Source of the DNA: Deltaproteobacteria bacterium | GTDB lineage: Bacteria; Myxococcota; XYA12-FULL-58-9; JAFGEK01 | Direction of reading: 5' to 3' | Assembly: GCA_016931625.1 (NCBI GenBank) | Contig: JAFGEK010000052.1 | Location: forward strand, 1-32,821 | Length of the DNA stretch: 32,821 nt | Part shown: piece by piece, positions 25,746 through 32,785 of the stretch | How the letters are laid out: every line of letters starts with the position of its first letter | Numbering within the stretch: position 1 is the first letter of the stretch | Made by a program: the position numbers and the translations under genes | The notes under the pieces: generated by a model | Database searches by the model: none | What the model saw: only the letters and a program-made list of their open reading frames with translations | Told to the model about the DNA's origin: nothing

Positions 25746-25972
25746 AATTTATCGTAATCCGCATCAAGGGGATTATCCCACTGTGAAAATACTGATTCAG
25801 CAGCATGTTCTAAAGCTTTGGTTTCGAGATGATGCGCAAAATAGCTTTCAAGAGCATTTATTATTACTTGCTTTACCGTGATACCACGCTGTTGTGCTTC
25901 AAGCTTAAGCAACATCATTAGCTTAGGGTCACTCAAATCTGTAGTAATACGAGTTGTTGTTTTGTGTAACAT
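25742..25972 (-). CDS. Antitoxin of the MazF-type pair
   Basis: This antitoxin of about 76 residues has an N-terminal ribbon-helix-helix-like segment (TRITTDLSDPKLMMLLKLEAQQRGITVKQVIINALESYF) and an acidic C-terminal tail ending SQWDNPLDADYDKL, which would wrap around the toxin. The frame also opens at TTG 25990, but ATG 25972 fits the family better. It is four-base coupled to the toxin. Upstream, ACATAAAAA (25993-26001) and TTTTTATGT (26028-26036) form 9-base inverted arms that could be an operator. Confidence 0.8.
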   Translation of the reverse strand: MLHKTTTRITTDLSDPKLMMLLKLEAQQRGITVKQVIINALESYFAHHLETKALEHAAESVFSQWDNPLDADYDKL

Positions 25973-26076
25973 AAATACATTATTATGCAATCACATAAAA
26001 ACGTCAACGCATATTAACATATTGGCATTTTTATGTAAACAGCGGATTTAAAAGTGTAAATATTTTTGTTGGCGAG

Positions 26077-26505
26077 TTATAAAGGATTGATAATTTTTAA
26101 GCCTGGAACTTTTACAAAGGCATGGTCATGAGTCCATAGCTCGGTAGCACCATTATCAAGAGCACAAAGAGCAATTTGTAAATCAAATATGCGGACACCA
26201 GATATTTGTAGATCAATTGCAGTTTGCAGTAGGCGAGATGAGAATCGTGGTCCCTGATTGAAAATTATTAAACCACCATCTTCTTCAAGCATAGTAATAA
26301 ATTGTGCAGCCTGGTTAGGGGTTGAGGGATTACCGGTGGCAGTTGAATGTGTCACAATGCTAAAAAATTCGGCAATACAACTTGTGGCAACCCCACAACC
26401 ACCACGTGAGTTGCATGCTTTGCTAATAGCATTTTTTGCAGCATTATGTTCAGGTACTGCGGCACGATGGGCATAAATTAGCAAGTTAGTATCAATAGCA
26501 ATCAT
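26077..26505 (-). CDS. PIN-domain toxin (VapC-type)
   Basis: This 142-residue PIN-domain ribonuclease has its acidic residues in place: D5 in IAIDTN, Glu in SCIAEFF (about 45), Asp in VRIFDLQIA (about 107), and a final Asp in TELWTHDHAF (about 126). VapC toxins cleave tRNA or rRNA. The ATG overlaps the antitoxin gene at 26502 by four bases. It ends about 70 bases from the start region of the MazF pair, and both are transcribed leftward. Confidence 0.9.
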   Translation of the reverse strand: MIAIDTNLLIYAHRAAVPEHNAAKNAISKACNSRGGCGVATSCIAEFFSIVTHSTATGNPSTPNQAAQFITMLEEDGGLIIFNQGPRFSSRLLQTAIDLQISGVRIFDLQIALCALDNGATELWTHDHAFVKVPGLKIINPL

Positions 26506-26750
26506 TTTTGTTTTCTTAGCCAGTCATGCATGCTAGCACGATTGCTAATATCGATATCGTTTGGTAGGCCACCGTCAACAGTGATCCAACGAATTTTACG
26601 GGGGTCTTTTTGCAGTGGTTGATCAATTTGACGACCAAGTTCTGCACGCAAACCTCGCTCAATCAGTGAACGAAGTGGTTTATGCAACTCAGCAGCCCGT
26701 TTTTTTGCCGCAACAAATAATTCATCGTTAATTTCAACTGTTGCCTTCAT
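26502..26750 (-). CDS. VapB-type antitoxin
   Basis: This 82-residue antitoxin begins MKATVEINDELFVAAKKRAAELHK, a ribbon-helix-helix form, and its C-terminus holds a short toxin-binding tail (ASMHDWLRKQK). The frame extends to 26828, but the extra residues are hydrophobic antisense-like sequence and the palindromic operator lies there, so ATG 26750 is preferred. ACAGGAAACTGT directly precedes this ATG and a second, larger palindrome lies at 26765-26780. It is four-base coupled to the PIN toxin. Confidence 0.82.
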   Translation of the reverse strand: MKATVEINDELFVAAKKRAAELHKPLRSLIERGLRAELGRQIDQPLQKDPRKIRWITVDGGLPNDIDISNRASMHDWLRKQK

Positions 26751-26764
26751 ACAGGAAACTGTAT

Positions 26765-26780
26765 TACCATAAATATGGTA
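26765..26780. promoter_or_regulatory. Palindromic operator of the first VapBC pair
   Basis: TACCATA (26765-26771) and TATGGTA (26774-26780) form a perfect 16-base inverted repeat 15 bases before the antitoxin ATG, with a second small palindrome (26751-26762) between them. It fits a ribbon-helix-helix autoregulatory site. Confidence 0.5.
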
Positions 26781-26858
26781 TGTCAAATTTAACGGCAATA
26801 AATATTTCACAAAGATATACTTTGACATTTCTAGAAATTACAAAGGATATCTTCTAAA

Positions 26859-28004
26859 ATGTATAAACGTACCATAAAATTGCCTAAAATCGGCAAACGC
26901 ACATTTTTTTTATGGGGTCCTCGTCAAACCGGCAAGACATTTCTTCTTGAACACACTTATCCTAAAACTCCATTTATTAGTTTATTGCGCAGCGAAGAGT
27001 TTACAGAGTTGATAACTCGTCCGGGCAGGTTGCGCGAACGACTATTAGATTTGGGGGCAAAATTTGTAATTATTGATGAAGTACAAAAAGCTCCAATGCT
27101 GCTTGATGAAATTCATTATATGATTGAGAAAGATCATATTGCTTTTGGTCTTTGTGGCTCAAGCGCTCGTAAACTACGTCGATCACATGCAAATTTACTT
27201 GGTGGGCGGGCTATACGTTATGAGCTTTTTGGCATGACGGCACATGAATTGGGTGCTGATTTTGATTTAGTAAAAATGTTAAATCGCGGTACATTGCCAG
27301 CAATTTATCCTGATGATGAGTATCGTCAATTATTACGGGCCTATTGTGCCGATTATTTAAAAGAAGAAATATTTGCAGAAGGATTAGTACGAAAGCTTGG
27401 CCCTTTTTCACATTTTTTAGAATTTGCCGCATTGGGTGATACTGAAATTTTAAGTCTAGAATCCTTTGCCCGTGATGTTGGGGTGTCAGGGCCAACGATT
27501 AAATCGTATTTTGAAATTTTAATTGATACTTTAATTGGCTATTTTCTACCTGCTTATACTTTTAGACCTAAGCGCAAAATCATTAGAGCACCTAAGTTTT
27601 ATTTTTTTGATGTTGGAGTAGTTAATTATTTTGCAGAACGTGGCGAATTACATCCACGATCAGAGATTTTCGGTAAAGCCTTTGAGAATTGGGTCCACCA
27701 TGAATTGCGTGCTTATATTTCTTATTTGGGACACGATTATAACCTTTCATACTGGAAGGTTCATCAAGGCCCAGAAGTAGATTTTATCATTGGCAAAATG
27801 TTAGCAGCATTTGAGGTGAAAGCCAGTGAACAAATCCATAAGGAACATCTAAAAGGTTTACGAGAGGCTATTAAAGATTATCCTGAATTAAAAAATCGCT
27901 ATGTTGTTTCTTTAGAAAAAAATTCACGCCAAACAAATGATGGCATTACAGTATTAAGTGTTGCTGATTTTATTAAGCGTTTATGGGCAGGTAAGCTTTT
28001 TTAG
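26859..28004 (+). CDS. AAA+ ATPase with DUF4143 domain
   Basis: This 381-residue protein has the usual layout of the large AAA_14/DUF4143 family: P-loop [12 protein letters not shown] (about 20), Walker [11 protein letters not shown] (about 73), sensor [20 protein letters not shown], a winged-helix-like middle, and the DUF4143 C-terminal domain with a degenerate nuclease-like motif ([20 protein letters not shown], about 306-326). Members are common in genomic islands; their function is poorly known, with proposals in toxin-antitoxin or defence. The perfect palindrome ATTTCTAGAAAT (26827-26838) lies 20 bases before the ATG. It meets rmlA stop to stop with a four-base overlap. Confidence 0.9.
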   Translation: MYKRTIKLPKIGKRTFFLWGPRQTGKTFLLEHTYPKTPFISLLRSEEFTELITRPGRLRERLLDLGAKFVIIDEVQKAPMLLDEIHYMIEKDHIAFGLCGSSARKLRRSHANLLGGRAIRYELFGMTAHELGADFDLVKMLNRGTLPAIYPDDEYRQLLRAYCADYLKEEIFAEGLVRKLGPFSHFLEFAALGDTEILSLESFARDVGVSGPTIKSYFEILIDTLIGYFLPAYTFRPKRKIIRAPKFYFFDVGVVNYFAERGELHPRSEIFGKAFENWVHHELRAYISYLGHDYNLSYWKVHQGPEVDFIIGKMLAAFEVKASEQIHKEHLKGLREAIKDYPELKNRYVVSLEKNSRQTNDGITVLSVADFIKRLWAGKLF

Positions 28005-28873
28005 GTATCTTCAGCCGCAATAGCCTGCAAATATTGCCCATAGGGTGATTTTTTTAATTCTTCGCCCAAGCTTGCAAGTTTATCACGGTTAATGAATCCC
28101 ATGCGATAGGCGACTTCTTCGATACAGCCAATTTTTAACCCTTGGCGATTTTCAATGGCTTCAATAAAATTTGCTGCATCTAGTAGAGATGTGTGGGTAC
28201 CAGTATCAAGCCAAGCAATACCGCGACCCATGATATCGATTTTAAGTTTGCCTTGTTTTAGATAGCACAAATTTAAATCGGTAATTTCTAGCTCACCCCT
28301 AGCCGATGGTTTAAGGTCTTTAGCAATAGTGCAGACCTCGTTATCATAAAAATATAGTCCTGGTACGGCGTAGTGGCTTTTGGGTTTTAAAGGTTTTTCT
28401 TCTAAAGAGATGGCCTTTTTATTAGCGTCAAATTCAACCACACCATAGCGTTCAGGGTCGTTTACGTAATAGCCAAATATTAAAGCGCCTTCATTATGCT
28501 TTACGGCGTGTTGCAGCATACCTGAAAAACCATGACCATAAAAAATGTTGTCACCTAAAATTAGTGCCACAGGTTGATCACCAATAAACGATTCACCAAT
28601 TATGAAGGCTTGTGCTAGTCCTTCGGGACGAGGTTGTTCAGCATAAGAAAATTGCATGCCCAAGCGACGGCCATTGCCTAGCAGTTCGCGAAAACGTGGC
28701 AAATCATGAGGGGTAGAGATGATTAGAACCTCACGAATATTAGCTAACATTAATGTCGATAACGGGTAGTAGATAGTTGGTTTATCGTAGATAGGAATCA
28801 GTTGCTTGCTTATAGCTAAAGTTGCCGGATGCATACGGGTTCCTGCACCACCGGCTAAAATAATACCTTTCAT
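28001..28873 (-). CDS. rmlA: Glucose-1-phosphate thymidylyltransferase
   Basis: This 290-residue enzyme makes dTDP-glucose from glucose-1-phosphate and dTTP, the first step to dTDP-L-rhamnose for surface polysaccharide. It has the nucleotide-binding start [34 protein letters not shown], and the C-terminal [10 protein letters not shown] family signature. A GGGGGTA-type purine run lies about 7 bases before the ATG. It follows rmlC with only 6 bases between. The partner genes rmlB and rmlD are absent from this window. Confidence 0.97.
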   Translation of the reverse strand: MKGIILAGGAGTRMHPATLAISKQLIPIYDKPTIYYPLSTLMLANIREVLIISTPHDLPRFRELLGNGRRLGMQFSYAEQPRPEGLAQAFIIGESFIGDQPVALILGDNIFYGHGFSGMLQHAVKHNEGALIFGYYVNDPERYGVVEFDANKKAISLEEKPLKPKSHYAVPGLYFYDNEVCTIAKDLKPSARGELEITDLNLCYLKQGKLKIDIMGRGIAWLDTGTHTSLLDAANFIEAIENRQGLKIGCIEEVAYRMGFINRDKLASLGEELKKSPYGQYLQAIAAEDT

Positions 28874-28879
28874 GAGTTT

Positions 28880-29443
28880 TTACCCCCGATAGATAAATTG
28901 GTTATTTGCCTCTGCAAGCACTGGCGCTGCTGCATCTTTAGCTGACAACATTGGTTTATCTACTGGCCACTTGATAGCTATGGTAGGGTCGTTAAAGCGA
29001 ATACTCCCCTCATGCTCAGGTGAATAGTAGCCAGTTTGTTTATAAATTATATCGGCAATTTCTGATAACGTGCAAAAGCCATGAGCAAAACCAACAGGAA
29101 CATATAACATATTTGGTTGTTGGTCGTTTAGTTCAACCCCTACCCATTTGCCAAAGGTTGGTGAATCTTTGCGTACGTCTACTGCAACATCAAAAATGCT
29201 GCCGCGTGCACAACGTACTAATTTGCCAATAGCTTTTGGGTCGTTTTGATAGTGCAAACCGCGCAATACGCCACGTACTGAGCGTGAATGGTTTTCTTGA
29301 ACAAATTCAGGCAGTCCCAAAGCCGCAAATTCATTCTCACGAAAAGTTTCAGAGAAAAAACCACGCTCATCACCAAAGCGTTGGTAGTGTAAAAGCAATA
29401 CTTCGGGGATAGACTGCGGTATAATTGAAAAACGCTCATTCAT
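28880..29443 (-). CDS. rmlC: dTDP-4-dehydrorhamnose 3,5-epimerase
   Basis: This 187-residue cytoplasmic epimerase converts dTDP-4-keto-6-deoxyglucose to the 4-keto-L-rhamnose form. Family hallmarks are FGDERGFFSETFR, the catalytic His in LRGLHYQND (about 63), FDVAVDVRKDSPTFGKWVG, VPVGFAHGFCTLSE, and YYSPEHEGSIRFNDP. It is the first gene of the rmlCA pair. The ATG has no clear Shine-Dalgarno. The length is normal. Confidence 0.97.
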   Translation of the reverse strand: MNERFSIIPQSIPEVLLLHYQRFGDERGFFSETFRENEFAALGLPEFVQENHSRSVRGVLRGLHYQNDPKAIGKLVRCARGSIFDVAVDVRKDSPTFGKWVGVELNDQQPNMLYVPVGFAHGFCTLSEIADIIYKQTGYYSPEHEGSIRFNDPTIAIKWPVDKPMLSAKDAAAPVLAEANNQFIYRG

Positions 29444-29615
29444 GATTGCATGTGTATTTATTCTGTAACCATTAGGGGGTCAATTAAATATTAATAAAGA
29501 TTAATGGAATATCTTAGAATAGAGTTATGTTACACAAGCGTAGCGGTAACAGCGTGTCGTTTCTTTCTGTTGCTTCTTTCTTGACTAACTTGGTCAAATT
29601 GGTCATGCTATAATT
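29444..29615. other. Divergent intergenic region, promoter candidates only
   Basis: These 172 bases separate rmlC from the next antitoxin. Near the right end a perfect TATAAT (29609-29614) lies one base before the antitoxin ATG, and TTGAC...GTCAA (29581-29597) plus a duplicated TTGGTCA (29590 and 29599) suggest an operator. A -35 at proper spacing for the TATAAT is missing. Confidence 0.4.
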
Positions 29616-29849
29616 ATGAAGACTCTTCCTGTAGCCGAAGTTAAAACACACCTTTCTGCACTTCTCAAAGAGGTTAAGACCGGCAGTGAAATCGCTATAT
29701 CTTTTGGTAAAAAACGCGAAACCATCGCAGTAATTGTACCTTACAAAGAATATAAACGCAGCAAGAGGCGACGCTTGGGTACTCTTAAAGGCAAGATGAA
29801 AGCTATATTTAATAAAAATTTTTCTATAACAGATAATGATCTCATTTAA
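29616..29849 (+). CDS. Phd/YefM-type antitoxin
   Basis: This 77-residue antitoxin begins MKTLPVAEVKTHLSALLKEV and has GSEIAISFGKKRETIAVIVPYKEY, the Phd/YefM DNA-binding fold. A basic stretch (KRSKRRRLGTLKGKMK) leads to an acidic tail. Unlike most genes here, no Shine-Dalgarno precedes the ATG, so it may be leaderless. Three bases separate its stop from the PIN toxin ATG. Confidence 0.88.
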   Translation: MKTLPVAEVKTHLSALLKEVKTGSEIAISFGKKRETIAVIVPYKEYKRSKRRRLGTLKGKMKAIFNKNFSITDNDLI

Positions 29850-29852
29850 GCA

Positions 29853-30245
29853 ATGAACTATATCGTAGATACTCATATTCTCATTTGGTCGTTTACGGAT
29901 CCAGACAAGCTTTCACAAAACGTGCAAATAACATTACTTGATGAAAATAATTCTATCTTTTATAGTCAATATAGCTTGTGGGAGATATCACTTAAGTATT
30001 CCCTAAAAAAGTTGCAATTATTAGGCAAAACTCCCGAAGAGTTTTATCGGGCAATCGATGACAGCTTCTTCATCTGTAAGCAAATTGATAATCTTGAGCT
30101 TGTTACTTTCTATAAACTACCTATTGAGCATAAAGACCCTTTTGATCGAGCAATCATCTGGCAAGCTATTGTCAATGATTTGATATTAATCAGCGTAGAT
30201 AATAAACTTGATTCATACAAGCAACATGGATTGAAGTGCCTGTAG
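29853..30245 (+). CDS. PIN-domain toxin, PhoH/VapC-type
   Basis: This 130-residue PIN ribonuclease of the Phd-associated type has D6 in MNYIVDTHILIW, Glu in SLWEISLKY, Asp in HKDPFDRAIIWQA and Asp in LISVDNKLDSY. Its last residues (KQHGLKCL) are nearly repeated at 32717-32738. It is complete in length. It forms a pair with the preceding antitoxin. Confidence 0.9.
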   Translation: MNYIVDTHILIWSFTDPDKLSQNVQITLLDENNSIFYSQYSLWEISLKYSLKKLQLLGKTPEEFYRAIDDSFFICKQIDNLELVTFYKLPIEHKDPFDRAIIWQAIVNDLILISVDNKLDSYKQHGLKCL

Positions 30246-30288
30246 GTTTGCTTATGCTTCACATAAAAGCGCCTATATGCTTTAACGA

Positions 30289-30381
30289 TTAATAATTTAA
30301 ATACTCTGCCAACGCTTCGCGCCCATGCATTAGCGGTTTGATATCGATATGGTGAGCTTTACTATTATCACTGTAAGTGAC
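30289..30381 (-). pseudogene. Orphan coding fragment, unrecognised
   Basis: Thirty codons on the minus strand (HHIDIKPLMHGREALAEYL near the end) finish with a proper stop at 30289 and are closed by a stop upstream at 30382-30384, with no start codon. Composition and codon use look coding. It lies directly after the DUF2442 gene on the same strand. I cannot assign a family. Confidence 0.35.
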
Positions 30382-30388
30382 TCAAATA

Positions 30389-30637
30389 TTAAAATTTACC
30401 CTCTTTAATCATATCAGGTGCGAGATCTGCACCACAAGACCATGAAATTCCACCTGCCATATCAATTTTAAATTGCTTAAAATGCTTTTTATCTAACAAT
30501 TTAGAGAACACGCCTTTGCTATTTTTCTTTATATAATTATAAAAATCGACTGTTTTTTTATTTTGGTCATTAAAAGTAAAACAAAGCGAATAATCCCCAA
30601 TTTGATTAACATCAATGATTTCAATGTAAGACTTCAT
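30389..30637 (-). CDS. DUF2442 protein, partner of DUF4160
   Basis: This 82-residue protein has typical DUF2442 features: YSLCFTFNDQNKKTVDF, a short VFSKLLDKKHFKQFKID segment, and the conserved GGISWSCGADLAPD end. DUF2442 is commonly next to DUF4160 in a proposed toxin-antitoxin pair in which the partner roles have been little tested. It lies 11 bases downstream of the DUF4160 gene. It starts at ATG 30637 without a strong ribosome-binding site. Confidence 0.85.
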   Translation of the reverse strand: MKSYIEIIDVNQIGDYSLCFTFNDQNKKTVDFYNYIKKNSKGVFSKLLDKKHFKQFKIDMAGGISWSCGADLAPDMIKEGKF

Positions 30638-30648
30638 GGAGTTACTAC

Positions 30649-30912
30649 CTATTCAAGAGGAGCAATTGTTGGCAAAGGACTGATGTGTTTTTGGGCTAGA
30701 TCCCAGACCGATAACAGTTCATTTTTACTCATTGCAATCCACTTTTTAATAAGTTTTTCTGCTGTCTTTGGCATATTGCCAGTTGTTCGCTTAGTTGTTT
30801 GTATTTCAAAAGTTGCTTTATATCCACCATAAGTGCAATGGATATGAGGCGGATTATGCTCATCATAGTACATCATAATAACAATTCCATAAAAGTAGCA
30901 TATTTGCGGCAT
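30649..30912 (-). CDS. DUF4160 protein, partner of DUF2442
   Basis: This 87-residue protein matches DUF4160: MPQICYFYGIVIMMYYDEHNPPHIHCTYGGYKATFEI and a C-terminal helix ELLSVWDLAQKHISPLPTI. The conserved His residues (DEHNPPHIH) suggest a metal or nucleic-acid site. The frame opens at ATG 30936, but ATG 30912 has AAGGA seven bases before it and gives the family-typical MP start, so it is preferred. It is the first gene of the pair. Confidence 0.85.
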   Translation of the reverse strand: MPQICYFYGIVIMMYYDEHNPPHIHCTYGGYKATFEIQTTKRTTGNMPKTAEKLIKKWIAMSKNELLSVWDLAQKHISPLPTIAPLE

Positions 30913-31045
30913 TGCTAGTCCTTGAATGGTTTCCATTGATAACCTAGAAATTCGTTTCTTTTAAGCCCCTTAGCCAGCGCTCACGGTAAGAAAATGTTAT
31001 AAAAGAAACATAAATAGCCATATTTATTTTATACCCGCTTGCGAG

Positions 31046-31059
31046 ACGCTTACAAGCGT
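31046..31059. promoter_or_regulatory. Palindrome upstream of a VapB gene
   Basis: ACGCTTACAAGCGT is a perfect inverted repeat (6-base arms around AC) about 46 bases before the antitoxin ATG. It lies upstream of the larger palindrome at 31073-31096 and could be part of the same operator region. Confidence 0.35.
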
Positions 31060-31072
31060 TAAGTTACAATTG

Positions 31073-31096
31073 CTTTACACAACATAGTGTGTAAAG
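31073..31096. promoter_or_regulatory. Palindromic operator of a VapBC pair
   Basis: CTTTACACA (31073-31081) and TGTGTAAAG (31088-31096) form a perfect inverted repeat with a 6-base centre, ending 8 bases before the antitoxin ATG at 31105. It fits an autoregulatory site for the VapB product. Confidence 0.55.
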
Positions 31097-31104
31097 ATAT
31101 ACAC

Positions 31105-31305
31105 ATGGCAACAAATTTAGCAATTGATGATGGTTTGCTAAAAGAAGCACAAAAGATTGGTGGCCATCGTACTAAAAAGGCTACTGTTACTGAAGCATTA
31201 CAAGAGTATATTTCACGACGACGTCAGGTAAAAATTAAAGACCTATTTGGTAGCATAGATTTTGATTCTGAATATAACTACAAAAAACAAAGAAAACGAC
31301 AGTGA
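31105..31305 (+). CDS. VapB-type antitoxin
   Basis: This 66-residue ribbon-helix-helix antitoxin (MATNLAIDDGLLKEAQKI, GHRTKKATVTEALQEYISRRRQ) is of the group paired with PIN toxins. ATG 31105 is preferred over 31087, which lies inside the operator palindrome. The C-terminal part (FGSIDFDSEYNYKKQ) would bind the toxin. Its TGA overlaps the toxin start. Confidence 0.87.
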   Translation: MATNLAIDDGLLKEAQKIGGHRTKKATVTEALQEYISRRRQVKIKDLFGSIDFDSEYNYKKQRKRQ

Positions 31306-31709
31306 AAGTAGTTATTGATACGTCAATATGGTCTCTAGCATTACGACGAATGCAAAAAATTAATTACCCAATAAGAAATGAGCTTGCTAATTTAATTGAA
31401 GAAGGGCGAGTGATTATGTTTGGCCCTATTCGACAAGAGTTACTTAGTGGCATCAAAGAGCAAACGCAATTTTTTAAACTTCGGGATTATTTGCGCGCCT
31501 TTCCTGATTTGTTACCTGAAACATCAGATTTTGAACAAGCCGCCGCTTTTTTTAATAGTTGTCGTTGCCAAGGTATTCAAGGTTCAAATACTGATTTTTT
31601 AATATGTGCTATTGCCTCTAGACGTAACTTTTCAATATTCACTACTGATCAAGACTTTACGCATTATAAACGTATTTTGCCAATAAAGCTGCACAATATT
31701 AGGTGCTAA
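31302..31709 (+). CDS. PIN-domain toxin (VapC-type)
   Basis: This 135-residue VapC has D6 in KVVIDTSIW, Glu in GPIRQELLSG, Asp in GSNTDFLICA, and Asp in IFTTDQDF, so the active site looks complete. It starts at a GTG that overlaps the antitoxin stop by four bases. It is of the group with SIWSLALRR, paired with the 66-residue antitoxin. Confidence 0.9.
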   Translation: MKVVIDTSIWSLALRRMQKINYPIRNELANLIEEGRVIMFGPIRQELLSGIKEQTQFFKLRDYLRAFPDLLPETSDFEQAAAFFNSCRCQGIQGSNTDFLICAIASRRNFSIFTTDQDFTHYKRILPIKLHNIRC

Positions 31710-31773
31710 TAAATAAATTTCAAACGAAATTTAGAGGAGCACCGTTAAGCGCACTGAAAATTCCTAATTCCTA

Positions 31774-31866
31774 ATTCTCTGTTCTTTAAATCTACATTTT
31801 TATATAATGACCGATTTTTTATCTTTAACTAACAAATTTGAACTGGATATTTAAAGAACAGGGAAT
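31774..31866. repeat. Long inverted repeat next to ATTCC repeats
   Basis: An 18-base inverted repeat with one mismatch (31774-31791 and 31849-31866, arms holding CTGTTCTTTAAAT) spans 57 bases. It follows the simple repeat ATTCCTAATTCCTAATTC (31760-31777). Such ATTCC repeats often lie around four-helix-bundle (IVP-type) genes, and a start of one follows at 31867. Confidence 0.65.
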
Positions 31867-31932
31867 ATGGAACTGAGAATGAAAGGCGATGATATAGCTG
31901 ATAGACGGATACTTTTTGATGTTCTTATTTGT
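31867..31932 (+). pseudogene. Four-helix-bundle (IVP-like) protein, 5' fragment
   Basis: The ATG at 31867 opens MELRMKGDDIADR..., a sequence like the start of four-helix-bundle proteins related to 23S rRNA intervening-sequence proteins. After about 20 residues the similarity ends, and the frame runs antisense into the VapC gene to a stop at 32029-32031. The long inverted repeat just upstream belongs to the same region. Recognition is from memory of the family start, so moderate. Confidence 0.35.
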
Positions 31933-31934
31933 GA

Positions 31935-32375
31935 TCAACTATATTTATTTTCAATTGGATCTGAGACTTTACTAAAACCGAAATCTGCAAAATCAGCAAC
32001 ATTATGGGTAGCAAATTCAGTTACGCCATGATGCAATAGAGTAAAAGCTAAACGCGCATCGATAATACGGCGGCGTGCAAAATTTTTATGAGTTGCTAAT
32101 TGCCACACTTTTGTCATTATAGGTGCACAATCAACTAATCGCCATCGTGGATGATTTCTAAAGCTATTGCATAGTGCAGCAGCTTTCGTTGCAGAAAGCG
32201 CCTTTTTAATTACGGCGGGGTTGCGCAGCAGTAAATACAATTCAACCAAAACAAGTTCACAAACTACGACGTTTTTGTTGGACGAAAGTTCATTTAAAAA
32301 ATGTCGAGCGTTTTTATTTTCGCTACAGTCAGCATTAAGTGCATAAAGCAGAATATTAGTATCTAATGAAATCAT
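31935..32375 (-). CDS. PIN-domain toxin (VapC-type)
   Basis: This 146-residue VapC has D5 in ISLDTNILLYA, Glu in LVLVELYLLLR, Asp in RRIIDARLA, and the closing HNVADFADFGF motif, so it appears functional. It is longer than the neighbours' PIN proteins. The antitoxin gene ends 35 bases before its ATG, a looser spacing than in the other pairs. It is transcribed leftward. Confidence 0.9.
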   Translation of the reverse strand: MISLDTNILLYALNADCSENKNARHFLNELSSNKNVVVCELVLVELYLLLRNPAVIKKALSATKAAALCNSFRNHPRWRLVDCAPIMTKVWQLATHKNFARRRIIDARLAFTLLHHGVTEFATHNVADFADFGFSKVSDPIENKYS

Positions 32376-32410
32376 TTTAATTTACCATAACTAAGGGGCA
32401 CCCCTACTAT

Positions 32411-32683
32411 TTATAATGGTTTGTTTCTGCCTTTGTGCAAGAATGATGCTAATTCTGGTTCATTGGCAATTTGACGCCACTTTTGCACCGGCGCCTTAAA
32501 ATCACCAAGTGGTTCTGCATTTGGTAATACCCAATCGCTGTTGCTTATTTCTTTAGCATAAACTTGCGTCATATACTCAGCACCACGTCGAATTACTTCA
32601 GTTACACTCCAATCAAGTCTTTTTGCTATCTGCCTGATTTCATTAAATAAAGGCTCGGGTAATTGTATCTGTGTACGCTTCAT
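32411..32683 (-). CDS. VapB-type ribbon-helix-helix antitoxin
   Basis: This 90-residue antitoxin begins MKRTQIQLPEPLFNEIRQIAKRLDWSVTEVIRRGAEYM, a ribbon-helix-helix form, followed by a C-terminal toxin-binding stretch. The frame extends upstream to 32722, but ATG 32683 gives the family start and lies directly after a palindrome. It pairs with the leftward PIN toxin. Confidence 0.87.
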   Translation of the reverse strand: MKRTQIQLPEPLFNEIRQIAKRLDWSVTEVIRRGAEYMTQVYAKEISNSDWVLPNAEPLGDFKAPVQKWRQIANEPELASFLHKGRNKPL

Positions 32684-32700
32684 GATTAATATTATTAATC
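32684..32700. promoter_or_regulatory. Palindromic operator of the rightmost VapBC pair
   Basis: GATTAAT (32684-32690) and ATTAATC (32694-32700) are a perfect inverted repeat touching the antitoxin ATG. Bound antitoxin would cover the start codon region. Confidence 0.5.
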
Positions 32701-32716
32701 GCTGTGTAATATATGT

Positions 32717-32738
32717 CAACATGGTTTGAAGTGCCTGT
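32717..32738 (+). pseudogene. 3' tail of a PIN-toxin gene
   Basis: Twenty-one of 22 bases match 30222-30243, the end of the Phd-associated PIN toxin, and they translate to the same QHGLKCL residues. There is no complete gene on either side, so this is a relic of a second copy, or a duplicated end. Confidence 0.5.
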
Positions 32739-32746
32739 TACTGATA

Positions 32747-32785
32747 CGGTATATGTCCGCAGTATAAGCACGGGTAAATGTCCGC
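32747..32785. repeat. Pair of direct repeats, possible insertion-sequence end
   Basis: CGGTATATGTCCGC (32747-32760) and CGGGTAAATGTCCGC (32771-32785) form imperfect direct repeats with a 25-base period. Repeated ATGTCCGC-like ends occur at termini of some insertion sequences. The right edge cuts the element off, so its identity cannot be settled. Confidence 0.3.

Noticed and set aside
29514-29876. Minus-strand 120-residue frame across the Phd-type antitoxin
   Set aside because: It is antisense to a clear antitoxin gene and to the toxin start and has the Phe/Tyr-rich composition of a shadow frame.
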